DNA of 44,026 nt from Lachnospiraceae bacterium (GCA_021199495.1 JAJQHY010000034.1:1-44026); one strand, 5' to 3'; positions 1 through 7,800 are shown, counted from the stretch's first letter. Numbers and translations: made by a program. The notes: generated by a model from the sequence alone, not told the origin.

Positions 1-18
1 TCCGGCCGGAGTTTTTTA

Positions 19-246
19 GTGCGCCTGGCGAGCGCACGTTCTAACGGGTGAAAGTCCCGAATCCGCCCGGCAGTGGGAAGGATACAGCTGAACACTAAGG
101 TTCTCGCCGCGAGGTTTAAGAGGACTGAAGGAAGGTGTAGGCAAACCTCTGCTCCAACGCACAGAAACCATTTCACGCTGATACAGGAGGATAAGACTGC
201 TAAACAAGCCGAAGTCCGAAAACTGCACGGAATCCTGCGGGGTAAA
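19..246 (+). mobile_element. group II intron, 5' remnant (domain I only)
   Basis: The stretch starts with GTGCGCC, the usual 5' end of bacterial group II introns. It continues with motifs typical of domain I: GGGTGAAAGTCCC at about 50, GGCAGTGGGAAGG at about 70, AAGGTGTAGGCAAACCTCTG at about 132, and a GC-rich end near 240. No reverse transcriptase/maturase frame and no domain V or VI follow, because an unrelated minus-strand gene ends at 250. This is therefore a truncated intron. The bases just before it are a short palindrome (TCCGGCCGGA) and a T-run, which resembles the terminator-type target preferred by group IIC introns; only part of that hairpin is in view. The exact 3' break (240-249) is an estimate. 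Confidence 0.75.
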
Positions 247-249
247 TTT

Positions 250-627
250 TCAATAGTCCAATCTCCCATCAATGATGTCGAAGTGCTCCGGGTCAGCTTC
301 CTCTAATGCATCCCAGAGATCCTGAAACAGCTCCGCGTATTGATATTCTGTATCTTCAAATATGACCTCCCCACTGTAGATAGCTTTTCCTTCTTTCATG
401 GCTTTCCGGACGGCATTCTCATTATATTCAATTCTGAAGTCATCGTCTGCTGCGTTTTTGAGATTTTCTTCCGTGCTCGTGGTGGGGTCAAGAATTTTTC
501 TGCCAAGCATGTATTTCCTGACAAATTCAACGATTGCCTCCTTTTGCTTCTTCGTCAGGTCCTCGTTCCTTGCCAGAACAAAGCTGCTGGAACTGCTGTT
601 AGTTACGAAATCACTTCTGATTTTCAT
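250..627 (-). CDS. small acidic protein with N-terminal NSSSSSF motif
   Basis: A 125-residue protein of unknown function. Its first 17 residues, MKIRSDFVTNSSSSSFV, form a basic/hydrophobic head with five consecutive serines. The rest is acidic and predicted soluble, rich in Glu, Asp and Lys, ending DGRLDY. There is no signal peptide or membrane segment. The ATG is preceded by AGAGGAAA at a good distance. The start lies inside the end of the upstream radical SAM gene (17-bp overlap), so the two are almost certainly co-transcribed and translationally coupled. From memory, this N-terminal motif recurs in otherwise unrelated hypothetical proteins of Firmicutes. Its meaning is not established as far as I know. 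I infer that the serine-rich head could be the target or recognition tag of the neighbouring enzyme. Confidence 0.8.
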   Translation of the reverse strand: MKIRSDFVTNSSSSSFVLARNEDLTKKQKEAIVEFVRKYMLGRKILDPTTSTEENLKNAADDDFRIEYNENAVRKAMKEGKAIYSGEVIFEDTEYQYAELFQDLWDALEEADPEHFDIIDGRLDY

Positions 628-1729
628 TCTCGAATTTCCTCTCTTTTTTGAAATCCCGCTCAGGGCGGTTACACAGGGTTACTTCGTTTACCAGCGGGCA
701 TCCGCCGGCGCAGTGCTGTTTTTGGGGGCATTCAGGGCAGGAATACCGCAGGGAATATCGAAATCGCTCAAACACGTCGCTGTTCCAGGCTTCCCTGATC
801 GTGTGCTTATGCAGGTCGATAAACCATGACGGATCCTGGTTTGCAAAGGAACAGGGCATGGCGCGCATCTGAGAATCAATGTACATGGAGAATCTGGCTC
901 CCTCGCAGAAATCCAGCGTATGCAGATCCATCTGGTTTGTGTAGTTGACAACTCCCGCTGCAGAGCAGGAATCAAATCCCACCTTATAGGGGAAACCGCC
1001 TCTGTCGATCAGCTCAAAGAATTTCAGGACTTCCGGATCCCCGGCCTGCAGGACGTTTGCTCCTGTTCCCAGTCCTACCGGTTTGTGAAGCAGGAAAATC
1101 ACAGCATTGATACCTTCTGGGAAACTGTTGCATAACAGTCTCTCTGTTGCTTCTTCAATGGAATTTTTTCCCAGGACATAGTGGATGTTTGTCTTCACCC
1201 CGGCGTTTAAAAGCATCCTGATGGCTTTGAGTGTATAGTCCTGCCGATACCAGGAAACTGCCACTGCGCCGCAGTACTTCCCGCAGATAGCAGCCTTTTC
1301 GGGAGTCAGACCGAAGCCGGATGTTGTGAAATTGGGAACAATCCTGCATGCTGCGCAGCAGGCCAGCAGTTGTTCAAAATCTTCGTGCTGGTCCACGTCT
1401 CCCCTCCCGCCCAGAGCACACTGGAAGACTTTTTCGCGGCTTTCGAAGATAATCCTGCGGAAGTCTGACAGCGACATATTTGGCCTGTTTTCATGAAGCC
1501 CATTCTGGTAGCACTGCACCCCCGACTTAAGACAGCGGCCTGATTCACCATGGATGCAGTGTCCCATGACGCCGATGTCGATGAGCTCCGGGTAAGAAGC
1601 CATGAACGGTTCTTTCATGGTGTCTTTTCCGTCCTTTATGACACTGCTGCGCAGATACTGTCCTGTGTCTGGATCGAACAGAGAGATGAAATTGTAGTTC
1701 ATATCGATTTTTCTGTACAAATCTGTCAC
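611..1729 (-). CDS. radical SAM/SPASM-domain protein with non-standard cysteine spacing
   Basis: A 372-residue cytoplasmic protein. The likely cluster-binding segment is GHCIHGESGRCLKSGVQCYQ, with Cys58, Cys66 and Cys73. This CX7CX6C spacing differs from the classical CX3CX2C, although the last Cys keeps an aromatic neighbour. A GGRGD segment at 107-111 fits the SAM-binding GGE-like motif. The C-terminal half has a SPASM-like set of cysteines: 275, 293, 331, 334, 340, 344 and 353 (CPECPQKQHCAGGC). SPASM enzymes usually modify peptides or proteins, for example sulfatase maturases that oxidise serine or cysteine. The start is GTG with AGGAAA upstream; a later ATG (codon 10) lacks a ribosome binding site. 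The gene overlaps the NSSSSSF gene, suggesting an enzyme-substrate or enzyme-partner pair. The reaction is unknown. Confidence 0.8.
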   Translation of the reverse strand: MTDLYRKIDMNYNFISLFDPDTGQYLRSSVIKDGKDTMKEPFMASYPELIDIGVMGHCIHGESGRCLKSGVQCYQNGLHENRPNMSLSDFRRIIFESREKVFQCALGGRGDVDQHEDFEQLLACCAACRIVPNFTTSGFGLTPEKAAICGKYCGAVAVSWYRQDYTLKAIRMLLNAGVKTNIHYVLGKNSIEEATERLLCNSFPEGINAVIFLLHKPVGLGTGANVLQAGDPEVLKFFELIDRGGFPYKVGFDSCSAAGVVNYTNQMDLHTLDFCEGARFSMYIDSQMRAMPCSFANQDPSWFIDLHKHTIREAWNSDVFERFRYSLRYSCPECPQKQHCAGGCPLVNEVTLCNRPERDFKKERKFENENQK

Positions 1730-1786
1730 CCTTCGTTTCCTGAAAATAATTAGTCAATTAATGAGTTACATACCACTTCTATATAG

Positions 1787-1798
1787 AGTGCCAGCACT
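1787..1798. promoter_or_regulatory. inverted repeat, possible operator of the radical SAM operon
   Basis: AGTGC-CA-GCACT is a perfect 5-bp inverted repeat, extended by imperfect TATAG/CTATA flanks. It sits directly downstream of the -10 box of the minus-strand promoter, where a repressor would overlap the transcription start. It is not a CIRCE element, because the 9-bp spacer is absent. The regulator is unknown. Confidence 0.4.
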
Positions 1799-1827
1799 AT
1801 AATAACACAAAATACTGAATTTGACAA
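1799..1827 (-). promoter_or_regulatory. sigma-A-type promoter of the radical SAM operon
   Basis: On the minus strand, TTGTCA (1827-1822) and TATTAT (1804-1799) are separated by exactly 17 bases. The start codon lies about 70 bases downstream. A good match to the housekeeping consensus. Confidence 0.65.
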
Positions 1828-1933
1828 TAACAATTCACACAAAATAAGAGTAAATACACGAAAGGTAGAAAATTGGGGTCAGACCTCATGAACGTATCTA
1901 ATTGCAGAAGAGGGGAAAGTCTCCGCAGAAATC

Positions 1934-1961
1934 GCGGGAGGGCGATCTGTCGCCCTCCCGC
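1934..1961 (-). terminator. strong GC-rich hairpin between the spore protein gene and the radical SAM operon
   Basis: A perfect 12-bp stem (GCGGGAGGGCGA) closes a TCTG loop. On the minus strand it follows the spore protein gene by about 100 bases and probably ends that transcript, although the T-tract there is poor (GATTTCT). On the plus strand it is followed by TTCGTGTTTTTA. Confidence 0.55.
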
Positions 1962-2059
1962 TTCGTGTTTTTATCTACGTCTTCGTTCTTTCAGCCAAAT
2001 GGCTCGAAGTTACCGTTTATCACCAGCGCCTGCCGCGCGGGTGACTCCCCGGCAGCTTC

Positions 2060-2269
2060 TTACTGGTTGCTCATGGTCTCTTCCTGTGCCTTGATCATGC
2101 GGCGAACCATCTCACCGCCGATGGAACCGGCCTCCTTGGAAGTTAAGTCGCCGTTGTAACCCTCTTTCAGGTTGACGCCCAGCTCGCCTGCAACCTCAGT
2201 CTTGAACTTGTCCATCGCGGCTTTCGCTTCGGGCACTTCCATCTGGTTGGTCTTGCTTGAACTTGCCAT
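2060..2269 (-). CDS. alpha/beta-type small acid-soluble spore protein (SASP)
   Basis: A 69-residue DNA-binding protein that coats and protects spore DNA and is degraded at germination. The diagnostic stretches are KTEVAGELGV at 23-32, which fits the cleavage site of the germination protease GPR (after Glu25), and GYNGDLTSKEAGSIGGEMV at 38-56, the conserved core of the family. The start is the ATG at 2269 because GGAGGTG lies six bases before it. An upstream in-frame GTG overlaps that ribosome binding site and is unlikely. A sigma-G-like promoter lies about 125 bases upstream. The gene marks the host as a spore former. Confidence 0.93.
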   Translation of the reverse strand: MASSSKTNQMEVPEAKAAMDKFKTEVAGELGVNLKEGYNGDLTSKEAGSIGGEMVRRMIKAQEETMSNQ

Positions 2270-2393
2270 AGTTTTCACCTCCGTGTCTTAGGATATCTAT
2301 CGTGAAGGATAAGGCGCGCAGTCCCATCCCTCACATGTCTGGCCTCTGGCGTTGGAACGATGCAAGTCGGTTCTGTGTTTCTTATCCTGGCAA

Positions 2394-2423
2394 TAGTATG
2401 TGAAGGCAAAAAAGAATTATGCT
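2394..2423 (-). promoter_or_regulatory. sigma-G-like (forespore) promoter of the SASP gene
   Basis: On the minus strand, AGCATA (2423-2418), 17 bases, then CATACTA (2400-2394). This matches the Bacillus sigma-G pattern (GHATR ... CATnnTA). Its place upstream of a spore protein gene supports the call. Confidence 0.6.
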
Positions 2424-2436
2424 GGAAAGTTATGCC

Positions 2437-2644
2437 TTAAAAGTTACTATTCACGGCCATCGGAAAATATAAGTAAGATCGTCGTGCTTGCACGTAAGAG
2501 ATTGCTTATATTTTCCGATGAGGCCTGTGAAGCAGGAACTCCGCCCACATAAGCAAAAAGATGAGCAGCGGTTTTTTGCTGCGCCGGACAGCTTGCTGGA
2601 CGCTTTTGCGCATGTGGGTGGAGACCGTGATTAGTAACTTTTAA
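2437..2644. repeat. MITE-like structured inverted-repeat element, copy 1 (complete)
   Basis: The ends are TTAAAAGTTACTATTCACGG and its inverted partner TTAAAAGTTACTAATCACGG, two imperfect copies of about 22 bp. Inside are two further hairpins. The first is a perfect 15-bp stem (ATCGGAAAATATAAG, 2459-2473 with 2505-2519) around a 31-base loop. The second is a pair resembling CTCCGCCCACAT ... ATGTGGGTGGAG. The element could fold into a cloverleaf. ATGCC occurs at both borders (about 2432 and 2643) and may be a target-site duplication. No coding frame is convincing. Confidence 0.7.
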
Positions 2645-2650
2645 TGCCAC

Positions 2651-2679
2651 TTGTCAATCAGATTCCAAGGTGCTACAAT
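2651..2679 (+). promoter_or_regulatory. sigma-A-type promoter of the MATE exporter gene
   Basis: TTGTCA, 17 bases, TACAAT. It begins seven bases after the repeat element ends, about 70 bases before the ATG. Confidence 0.65.
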
Positions 2680-2745
2680 ACTTTTCGTCAAAACAAACAT
2701 GTCCGTATACGCAGGCAACACTATATATACAACAAGAGGTATCTC

Positions 2746-4110
2746 ATGCCGCAGCAGAATGATTTTTCAAAAGGTAATATTCCCCGCACTGTCACGCGTC
2801 TGGCAATCCCCATGATCGCGGCCATGCTGGTAAACGCTCTCTATTCGGTGGTGGACCGGATTTACATCGGACACTTAGAGGACGTCGGGCAGCTGGCGCT
2901 GACCGGCATTGGCCTGTGCTATCCCATCACCATGTCGGTGACAGCTTTCTCTTATCTGGTGGGGAACGGCGGCGGACCACTGACCTCCATTCTGCGGGGC
3001 GCGGGCGATGACGAGGGCGCGGAGAAAATTCTCGGCAACAGTATTACGCTTCTGGTCGCTCTCGGTATCATCGTTCCGGCCGTCTGTCTGCTGATCAAAG
3101 AGCCGATCCTGTATCTTTTCGGTGCCAGCGATGCCACTTACCCTTACGCAAACGCGTACATCACGATTTACCTGCTCGGGTCCATTTCCGTGATGCTGAC
3201 GCTGGGCTTAAATCCGTTTTTAAACGCGCAGGGCTTTACCAGGATCGGCATGATGACGGTGCTGATCGGCGCGGTCTGTAATATCGTCCTTGACCCGGTT
3301 TTTATTTTCGTCTTCGATATGGGCGTGTCCGGCGCGGCCATCGCGACCGTCATTTCTCAGACCGTGTCTGCCGTCTGGGTCATCCTTTTTCTGCTGGGTA
3401 AAAAGAACCTGATCCGCGTGCGGGTTAAAAACTTAAAGCCTGAAGTCAAAACAATCAGGCGCATCACGAGCCTTGGCTTTTCCAGCTTTGTCATGAGTAT
3501 CACGGAGGCCGCGGTGTCCGCGGTGTTCAACGCCTCTTTAAGTCAGTTCGGCGGCGATATTTACGTGACGGTGATGACCGTAGCGACTTCGGTTTCGCAG
3601 GTGGTGCATATGCCGATGAACGGCTTTGCGCAGGGCGCACAGCCGGTGACAGGTTATAATTACGGCGCGGGCCAGTACGGAAGAGTGAAGGAATCCTTCC
3701 GCTTCCTGACGAAATTCTGCGTCACCTACGCGGTAGTGGCCTGGGCGCTTTTAATGCTGTTCCCTGCGCAGATTATTTCCATCTTTAATAATGACGCGCA
3801 GCTGATTGCGACAGCGGTGCCGATGTTCCGGATTTTCTTCTGCATGAATTTCATCATGAGCCTGCAGATGGCGGCGCAGAACACGTTCGTGGCCATGGAG
3901 GAGAGCAGAAAGGCGACCTTTTTTGCCCTGTACCGGAAGGTCATTCTGTTAATCCCGCTGACGCTGATCCTGCCGAGGATCGGTTTCGGCGTGGCGGGCG
4001 TTTTCGCGGCGGAGCCGGTGGCGGATACCATTTCAGCCGTGACCTGCTTTACAGTCTTTATGCTGACCGCATATAAGAAACTGGGAAAACTGGAGCGTGC
4101 ACAGCATTAG
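2746..4110 (+). CDS. MATE family efflux transporter
   Basis: A 454-residue inner-membrane protein with about twelve hydrophobic segments in two halves, each opening with similar motifs (PMIAAMLVNALYSVVDRIYIG near the N-terminus). These proteins export drugs or metabolites in exchange for Na+ or H+. The substrate cannot be read from sequence. The start at 2746 (MPQQNDFSKGNIPRT) is chosen because AAGAGG lies seven bases upstream and the sequence aligns with usual family N-termini. A longer in-frame ATG at 2644 falls at the edge of the repeat element and upstream of the promoter -10 box, so it is not a real start. It stands alone: it has its own promoter, and trigger factor downstream has another. 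Confidence 0.9.
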   Translation: MPQQNDFSKGNIPRTVTRLAIPMIAAMLVNALYSVVDRIYIGHLEDVGQLALTGIGLCYPITMSVTAFSYLVGNGGGPLTSILRGAGDDEGAEKILGNSITLLVALGIIVPAVCLLIKEPILYLFGASDATYPYANAYITIYLLGSISVMLTLGLNPFLNAQGFTRIGMMTVLIGAVCNIVLDPVFIFVFDMGVSGAAIATVISQTVSAVWVILFLLGKKNLIRVRVKNLKPEVKTIRRITSLGFSSFVMSITEAAVSAVFNASLSQFGGDIYVTVMTVATSVSQVVHMPMNGFAQGAQPVTGYNYGAGQYGRVKESFRFLTKFCVTYAVVAWALLMLFPAQIISIFNNDAQLIATAVPMFRIFFCMNFIMSLQMAAQNTFVAMEESRKATFFALYRKVILLIPLTLILPRIGFGVAGVFAAEPVADTISAVTCFTVFMLTAYKKLGKLERAQH

Positions 4111-4179
4111 GATTCACAAAGTTTTAAGAATCTTTGCTTTAATTATTTGAGAAAAATGCTGGTATTCGCTGGAAAACTA

Positions 4180-4188
4180 TGATACAAT
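4180..4188 (+). promoter_or_regulatory. extended -10 promoter upstream of tig
   Basis: TGATACAAT matches an extended -10 (TGn plus TACAAT) about 115 bases upstream of tig. No good -35 box was found. Confidence 0.45.
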
Positions 4189-4302
4189 CATGAAATGAGT
4201 GCGGTCAGGAGGGCGAAAAAGCACCCTGGCACTGTAAAATGGCGCATGGGAGAAAACTGACAGCCGCACAAAAGCGAACATAAGTAAACCTGGGAGGAAG
4301 TT

Positions 4303-5643
4303 ATGAGTTTAAAGGTAGAGAACTTAGAGAAAAACATGATCAAAATGACCATAGAGGTGGAGGCGGCCGAGTTTGATAAAGCCCTGAATAAGGCTTATCA
4401 GCAGAACAAGGCGAAATACAGCATCCCCGGATTCCGCAAGGGCAAGGCGCCCCGCAAGATGATTGAGAGCATGTACGGCAAGGGCGTGTTCTATGAGGAC
4501 GCCGCCAACGAGATCATTCCCGGCGCATATGACAAGGCACTTGAGGAGTATGAGGGCAAGGAGATCGTTTCCCGCCCCGAGGTGGATGTGATCCAGATCG
4601 GAGAGGGTGAGAATTTTATATTCACCGCGGAAGCGGCTGTGAAGCCGGATGTGACTCTGGGCCAGTATAAGGGCGTGGAGGTTGAGAAGGTGGAGGCCGA
4701 GGTGACTGACGCCGAGGTGGACGCTGAGATTGAGAAAGAGCGTGAGACCAATTCCCGTGAGATCGACGTGGACGACAGACCGGTTCAGGACGGCGATGAG
4801 GTGATTCTGGATTTTGAGGGCTTTAAGGATGGCGTCGCTTTCGAGGGCGGCAAGGGCGAGGATTATCCGCTGACCATCGGTTCCGGTTCCTTTATCCCGG
4901 GTTTTGAGGAGCAGCTGATCGGCGCCGAGATCGGTCAGGAAATGGAAGTGAATGTGACCTTCCCTGAGGATTATCAGGCTGAGGATCTGGCCGGCGCGGC
5001 AGCGGTATTCAAGTGCACCGTGAAGCAGATCAAGGTGAAGGAGCTGCCGGATCTGGACGATGAGTTCGCTTCCGAGGTATCTGAGTTTGACACCATGGAG
5101 GAGTACAGAGAAGATGTGAAAAAGCAGCTTCTCGAGAAAAAGGAAGCTGATGTAAAGCGTGCGAAGGAGAACGCGGTAGTGGATGCTGTCGTGGCGAACG
5201 CTGAGATGGAAATTCCTGCACCGATGCTGGAGTATCAGCAGAGACAGATGATCGAGGAGTTTGCCCAGAGAATTCAGTCCCAGGGCCTGTCCTTCGAGCA
5301 GTATCTGCAGTTCACCAACAGCACCATGTCCAACATGATGGATCAGGTGAAGCCGCAGGCGGAGCAGCGCATCAAGGCAAGCCTGGTGCTGGAAGCGGTA
5401 GCGGCTGCGGAGCAGATCGAGATTACTGAGGATGAGTACAAGGAAGAGCTCGAGCGCATGAGCAAGGAATATAACATGGAGGTTGAGGCCATCGAGACTG
5501 CCCTGGGTGAGGGCGGTGAGAAGCAGGTGAAGGAAGACCTGGCAATCAACAAAGCCGTGCAGTTCCTGGTAGAGAATGCGGTAGAGGTGGAACCGAAGAC
5601 CGCAGACGAGGCAGACGAAGCGGATGCCGAAGCTGAGGCGTAA
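4303..5643 (+). CDS. tig: trigger factor, ribosome-associated chaperone/prolyl isomerase
   Basis: A 446-residue chaperone that binds the ribosome exit tunnel and folds nascent chains. The ribosome-docking loop GFRKGKAP is at 43-50. The FKBP-type isomerase domain spans about 155-245 (VQDGDEVILDFEGFKDG ... PGFEEQLIG). The C-terminal helical chaperone region follows, with a very acidic Glu/Asp/Ala tail. Length is typical. The ATG is preceded by GGGAGGAAG. It leads the tig-clpP-clpX-lon-engB block, the standard Firmicutes arrangement, in which folding and proteolysis genes are kept together. Confidence 0.97.
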   Translation: MSLKVENLEKNMIKMTIEVEAAEFDKALNKAYQQNKAKYSIPGFRKGKAPRKMIESMYGKGVFYEDAANEIIPGAYDKALEEYEGKEIVSRPEVDVIQIGEGENFIFTAEAAVKPDVTLGQYKGVEVEKVEAEVTDAEVDAEIEKERETNSREIDVDDRPVQDGDEVILDFEGFKDGVAFEGGKGEDYPLTIGSGSFIPGFEEQLIGAEIGQEMEVNVTFPEDYQAEDLAGAAAVFKCTVKQIKVKELPDLDDEFASEVSEFDTMEEYREDVKKQLLEKKEADVKRAKENAVVDAVVANAEMEIPAPMLEYQQRQMIEEFAQRIQSQGLSFEQYLQFTNSTMSNMMDQVKPQAEQRIKASLVLEAVAAAEQIEITEDEYKEELERMSKEYNMEVEAIETALGEGGEKQVKEDLAINKAVQFLVENAVEVEPKTADEADEADAEAEA

Positions 5644-5659
5644 GTAAGAGCAGAGGCGT

Positions 5660-5688
5660 AAAGCCCCGGTTTATTTCATCAGGGCTTT
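5660..5688 (+). terminator. weak hairpin after tig
   Basis: AAAGCCC pairs with GGGCTTT across a 15-base loop, then TTACGG. This may give partial termination between tig and clpP. Confidence 0.3.
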
Positions 5689-5802
5689 TACGGACAAAGT
5701 GTAATTAAGAAGGAATGCAACAGACAGCTGCGAAGTCTTTGCGAAAGCTACACAGGCAGCTGTTCAGAACGGATTCGGATGGGATCCGGAAAGGAGATTA
5801 AG

Positions 5803-6390
5803 ATGAGTTTAGTACCTTATGTCATAGAGCAGACGAGCAGAGGAGAGAGATCCTACGATATTTATTCCAGACTGTTAAAGGACAGGATTATTTTCCTGGG
5901 AGAGGAAGTCAATGACACCAGCGCTTCCTTAGTGGTGGCGCAGCTCCTTTTCCTGGAAGCGGAGGATCCGGATAAGGATATTCATTTATATATCAACAGC
6001 CCCGGCGGCAGCATCAGTGCCGGTATGGCGATTTATGATACCATGCAGTACATCAAGTGCGATGTTTCCACGATCTGTGTGGGCATGGCAGCCAGCATGG
6101 GCGCGTTTTTGCTGGCGGGCGGCACGAAGGGCAAGCGTATGGCACTTCCCAACTCGGAGGTGATGATTCATCAGCCCTCCGGCGGTGCACAGGGACAGGC
6201 CACCGAGATTGAGATCACTGCGAAGCACATTCTTTTCATTAAGGAGAGAATGAACCGCATTCTGGCCGAAAACTGCGGTAAGACCTACGAAGAGGTTGCC
6301 AGGGATACAGAACGTGACAACTGGCTGACTGCCGAGGACGCCATGGCTTACGGTCTGATCGACAGTGTGGTGACCAGAAAAGACAATTAA
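5803..6390 (+). CDS. clpP: ATP-dependent Clp protease proteolytic subunit
   Basis: A 195-residue serine peptidase that forms the 14-subunit barrel of ClpXP/ClpCP. The catalytic triad is visible as Ser98 (GMAASMGAF), His123 (MIHQPSGG) and Asp172 (DTERDNW). The N-terminal loop ([20 protein letters not shown]) is typical. The start at 5803 is supported by AAAGGAG; an in-frame ATG eight codons earlier is less well placed. clpX follows after 16 bases, so the protease and its unfoldase are made from one transcript. Confidence 0.97.
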   Translation: MSLVPYVIEQTSRGERSYDIYSRLLKDRIIFLGEEVNDTSASLVVAQLLFLEAEDPDKDIHLYINSPGGSISAGMAIYDTMQYIKCDVSTICVGMAASMGAFLLAGGTKGKRMALPNSEVMIHQPSGGAQGQATEIEITAKHILFIKERMNRILAENCGKTYEEVARDTERDNWLTAEDAMAYGLIDSVVTRKDN

Positions 6391-6406
6391 TTATTGAGAG
6401 GGAAAC

Positions 6407-7651
6407 ATGGCAGGAAAGAATTCTAACCGGATCCGGTGTTCTTTTTGCGGAAAATCTCAGGATGCTGTGCGCAAGATCATCGCGGGTCCTGACGGAATTT
6501 ATATTTGTGACGAATGTGTCGGCCTGTGCTCCGAGATCCTGGAGGATGAACTCTACGACGATGAGGAGTCGGGCGGCAATGATCTGGATATCAATCTGTT
6601 AAAGCCCCAGGAGATCAAGCGTTTTCTGGACGAGTATGTGATCGGGCAGGAGCAGGCCAAAAAGGTACTCTCCGTGGCGGTTTACAACCACTATAAACGG
6701 GTGCTGGCCGAGCGCAATGTGGACGATGTGGAGATACAGAAGAGCAATATCCTTCTGTTAGGTCCCACCGGCTGCGGCAAGACTTATATTGCGCAGACTC
6801 TGGCCAAAATTATCAATGTTCCGTTTGCCATCGCGGACGCCACGACGTTAACCGAGGCCGGATATGTGGGTGAGGATGTCGAGAACATCCTTCTGAAACT
6901 CATTCAGGCCGCGGATTATGACGTCTCCAAGGCGGAACACGGTATCGTCTATATTGACGAGATTGATAAGATCACCAAAAAGGGCGAGAACGTTTCCATT
7001 ACCAGGGACGTTTCCGGCGAGGGCGTGCAGCAGGCGCTCTTAAAGCTGATCGAGGGCACGGAGGCGAGCGTTCCTCCCCAGGGCGGACGCAAGCATCCCC
7101 AGCAGGAGCTGATCCCCATCAACACGACCAACATCCTCTTTATCTGCGGCGGCGCTTTCTCGGGCTTGGAGCAGATCATTGCTTCCCGCCTGGATCGTTC
7201 AGCCATCGGCTTTAACCAGGATGTGACGCACAAAATTACCCGCGAGGCCGGAGAACTGTTTGCGGAGGTGACAACGCAGGATCTGATTAAGTTCGGCCTG
7301 ATTCCGGAGTTCATCGGCCGTGTGCCGGTAATGGTGAATCTGGAGGGGCTGGATAAAGACGCGCTGGTCCGCATTCTGCAGGAGCCCAAAAACGCGCTGG
7401 TCAAGCAGTACCAGAAGCTGATGAAATATGATAACGTCACGCTGGAGTTTGAGCCTGACGCGATTGAGGCCATCGCGGATCAGGCGGTGGAGAAAAAGAC
7501 AGGCGCCAGGGGTTTAAGAACCATTGTGGAGAATATCCTGATGGATACCATGTATCAGGTTCCCAGCGATCCGACAATTGAAAAATGCATTATCACAAAA
7601 GCGGCAGTGGAGAAAAAAGAAGCTCCGCGGATTATACACCGCAGCAGATGA
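6407..7651 (+). CDS. clpX: ATP-dependent Clp protease ATP-binding subunit ClpX
   Basis: A 414-residue AAA+ unfoldase that feeds tagged proteins to ClpP. The N-terminal zinc-binding domain has Cys11, Cys14, Cys34 and Cys37. Walker A is GPTGCGKT (119-126), the pore loop is GYVG (152-155), and Walker B is VYIDEID (181-187). An SAIGFNQD segment carries the IGF loop that docks on ClpP, so ClpXP assembly is expected. The gene is intact, of usual length, and preceded by GAGAGGG. Downstream lie a hairpin and a repeat-element fragment before lon. Confidence 0.97.
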   Translation: MAGKNSNRIRCSFCGKSQDAVRKIIAGPDGIYICDECVGLCSEILEDELYDDEESGGNDLDINLLKPQEIKRFLDEYVIGQEQAKKVLSVAVYNHYKRVLAERNVDDVEIQKSNILLLGPTGCGKTYIAQTLAKIINVPFAIADATTLTEAGYVGEDVENILLKLIQAADYDVSKAEHGIVYIDEIDKITKKGENVSITRDVSGEGVQQALLKLIEGTEASVPPQGGRKHPQQELIPINTTNILFICGGAFSGLEQIIASRLDRSAIGFNQDVTHKITREAGELFAEVTTQDLIKFGLIPEFIGRVPVMVNLEGLDKDALVRILQEPKNALVKQYQKLMKYDNVTLEFEPDAIEAIADQAVEKKTGARGLRTIVENILMDTMYQVPSDPTIEKCIITKAAVEKKEAPRIIHRSR

Positions 7652-7656
7652 ATATG

Positions 7657-7685
7657 GCGAGGCGCTTTTTTTCAAGGCGCCTCGC
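7657..7685 (+). terminator. hairpin after clpX
   Basis: A 9-bp stem (GCGAGGCGC with GCGCCTCGC) closes a loop containing seven T residues. The T-run is in the loop rather than after the stem, so termination may be weak. Confidence 0.45.
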
Positions 7686-7689
7686 TGTT

Positions 7690-7754
7690 TGCTTTTGCGC
7701 ATGTGAGGCACCCGTATGGCGTCTCGAAGAGGGAAGCGGCCGTGAATCGTAACT
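7690..7754. repeat. fragment of the structured inverted-repeat element (right end)
   Basis: TGCTTTTGCGCATGTG and the terminal GGCCGTGAATCGTAACT match the right half of the element at 2437-2644 (GCTTTTGCGCATGTGGG and CCGTGATTAGTAACT). The left half is missing. Confidence 0.5.
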
Positions 7755-7800
7755 GCATAAGAAACATGGAAAACGAAGAGAAACTTATTACAGAAGAAAA

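Noticed and set aside
1787-1798. CIRCE/HrcA operator
   Set aside because: CIRCE needs TTAGCACTC and GAGTGCTAA separated by nine bases. Here the arms are five bases with a two-base gap.
1850-1900. TTGGGGTCAGACCTCAT, resembling parts of dispersed palindromic repeats
   Set aside because: Single occurrence, short, no second copy in the window and no structure supporting it.
2644-2745. Longer start for the MATE exporter at 2644
   Set aside because: The ATG lies at the edge of the repeat element and upstream of a good promoter -10 box. The extension does not look like MATE sequence, and a proper ribosome binding site precedes 2746.
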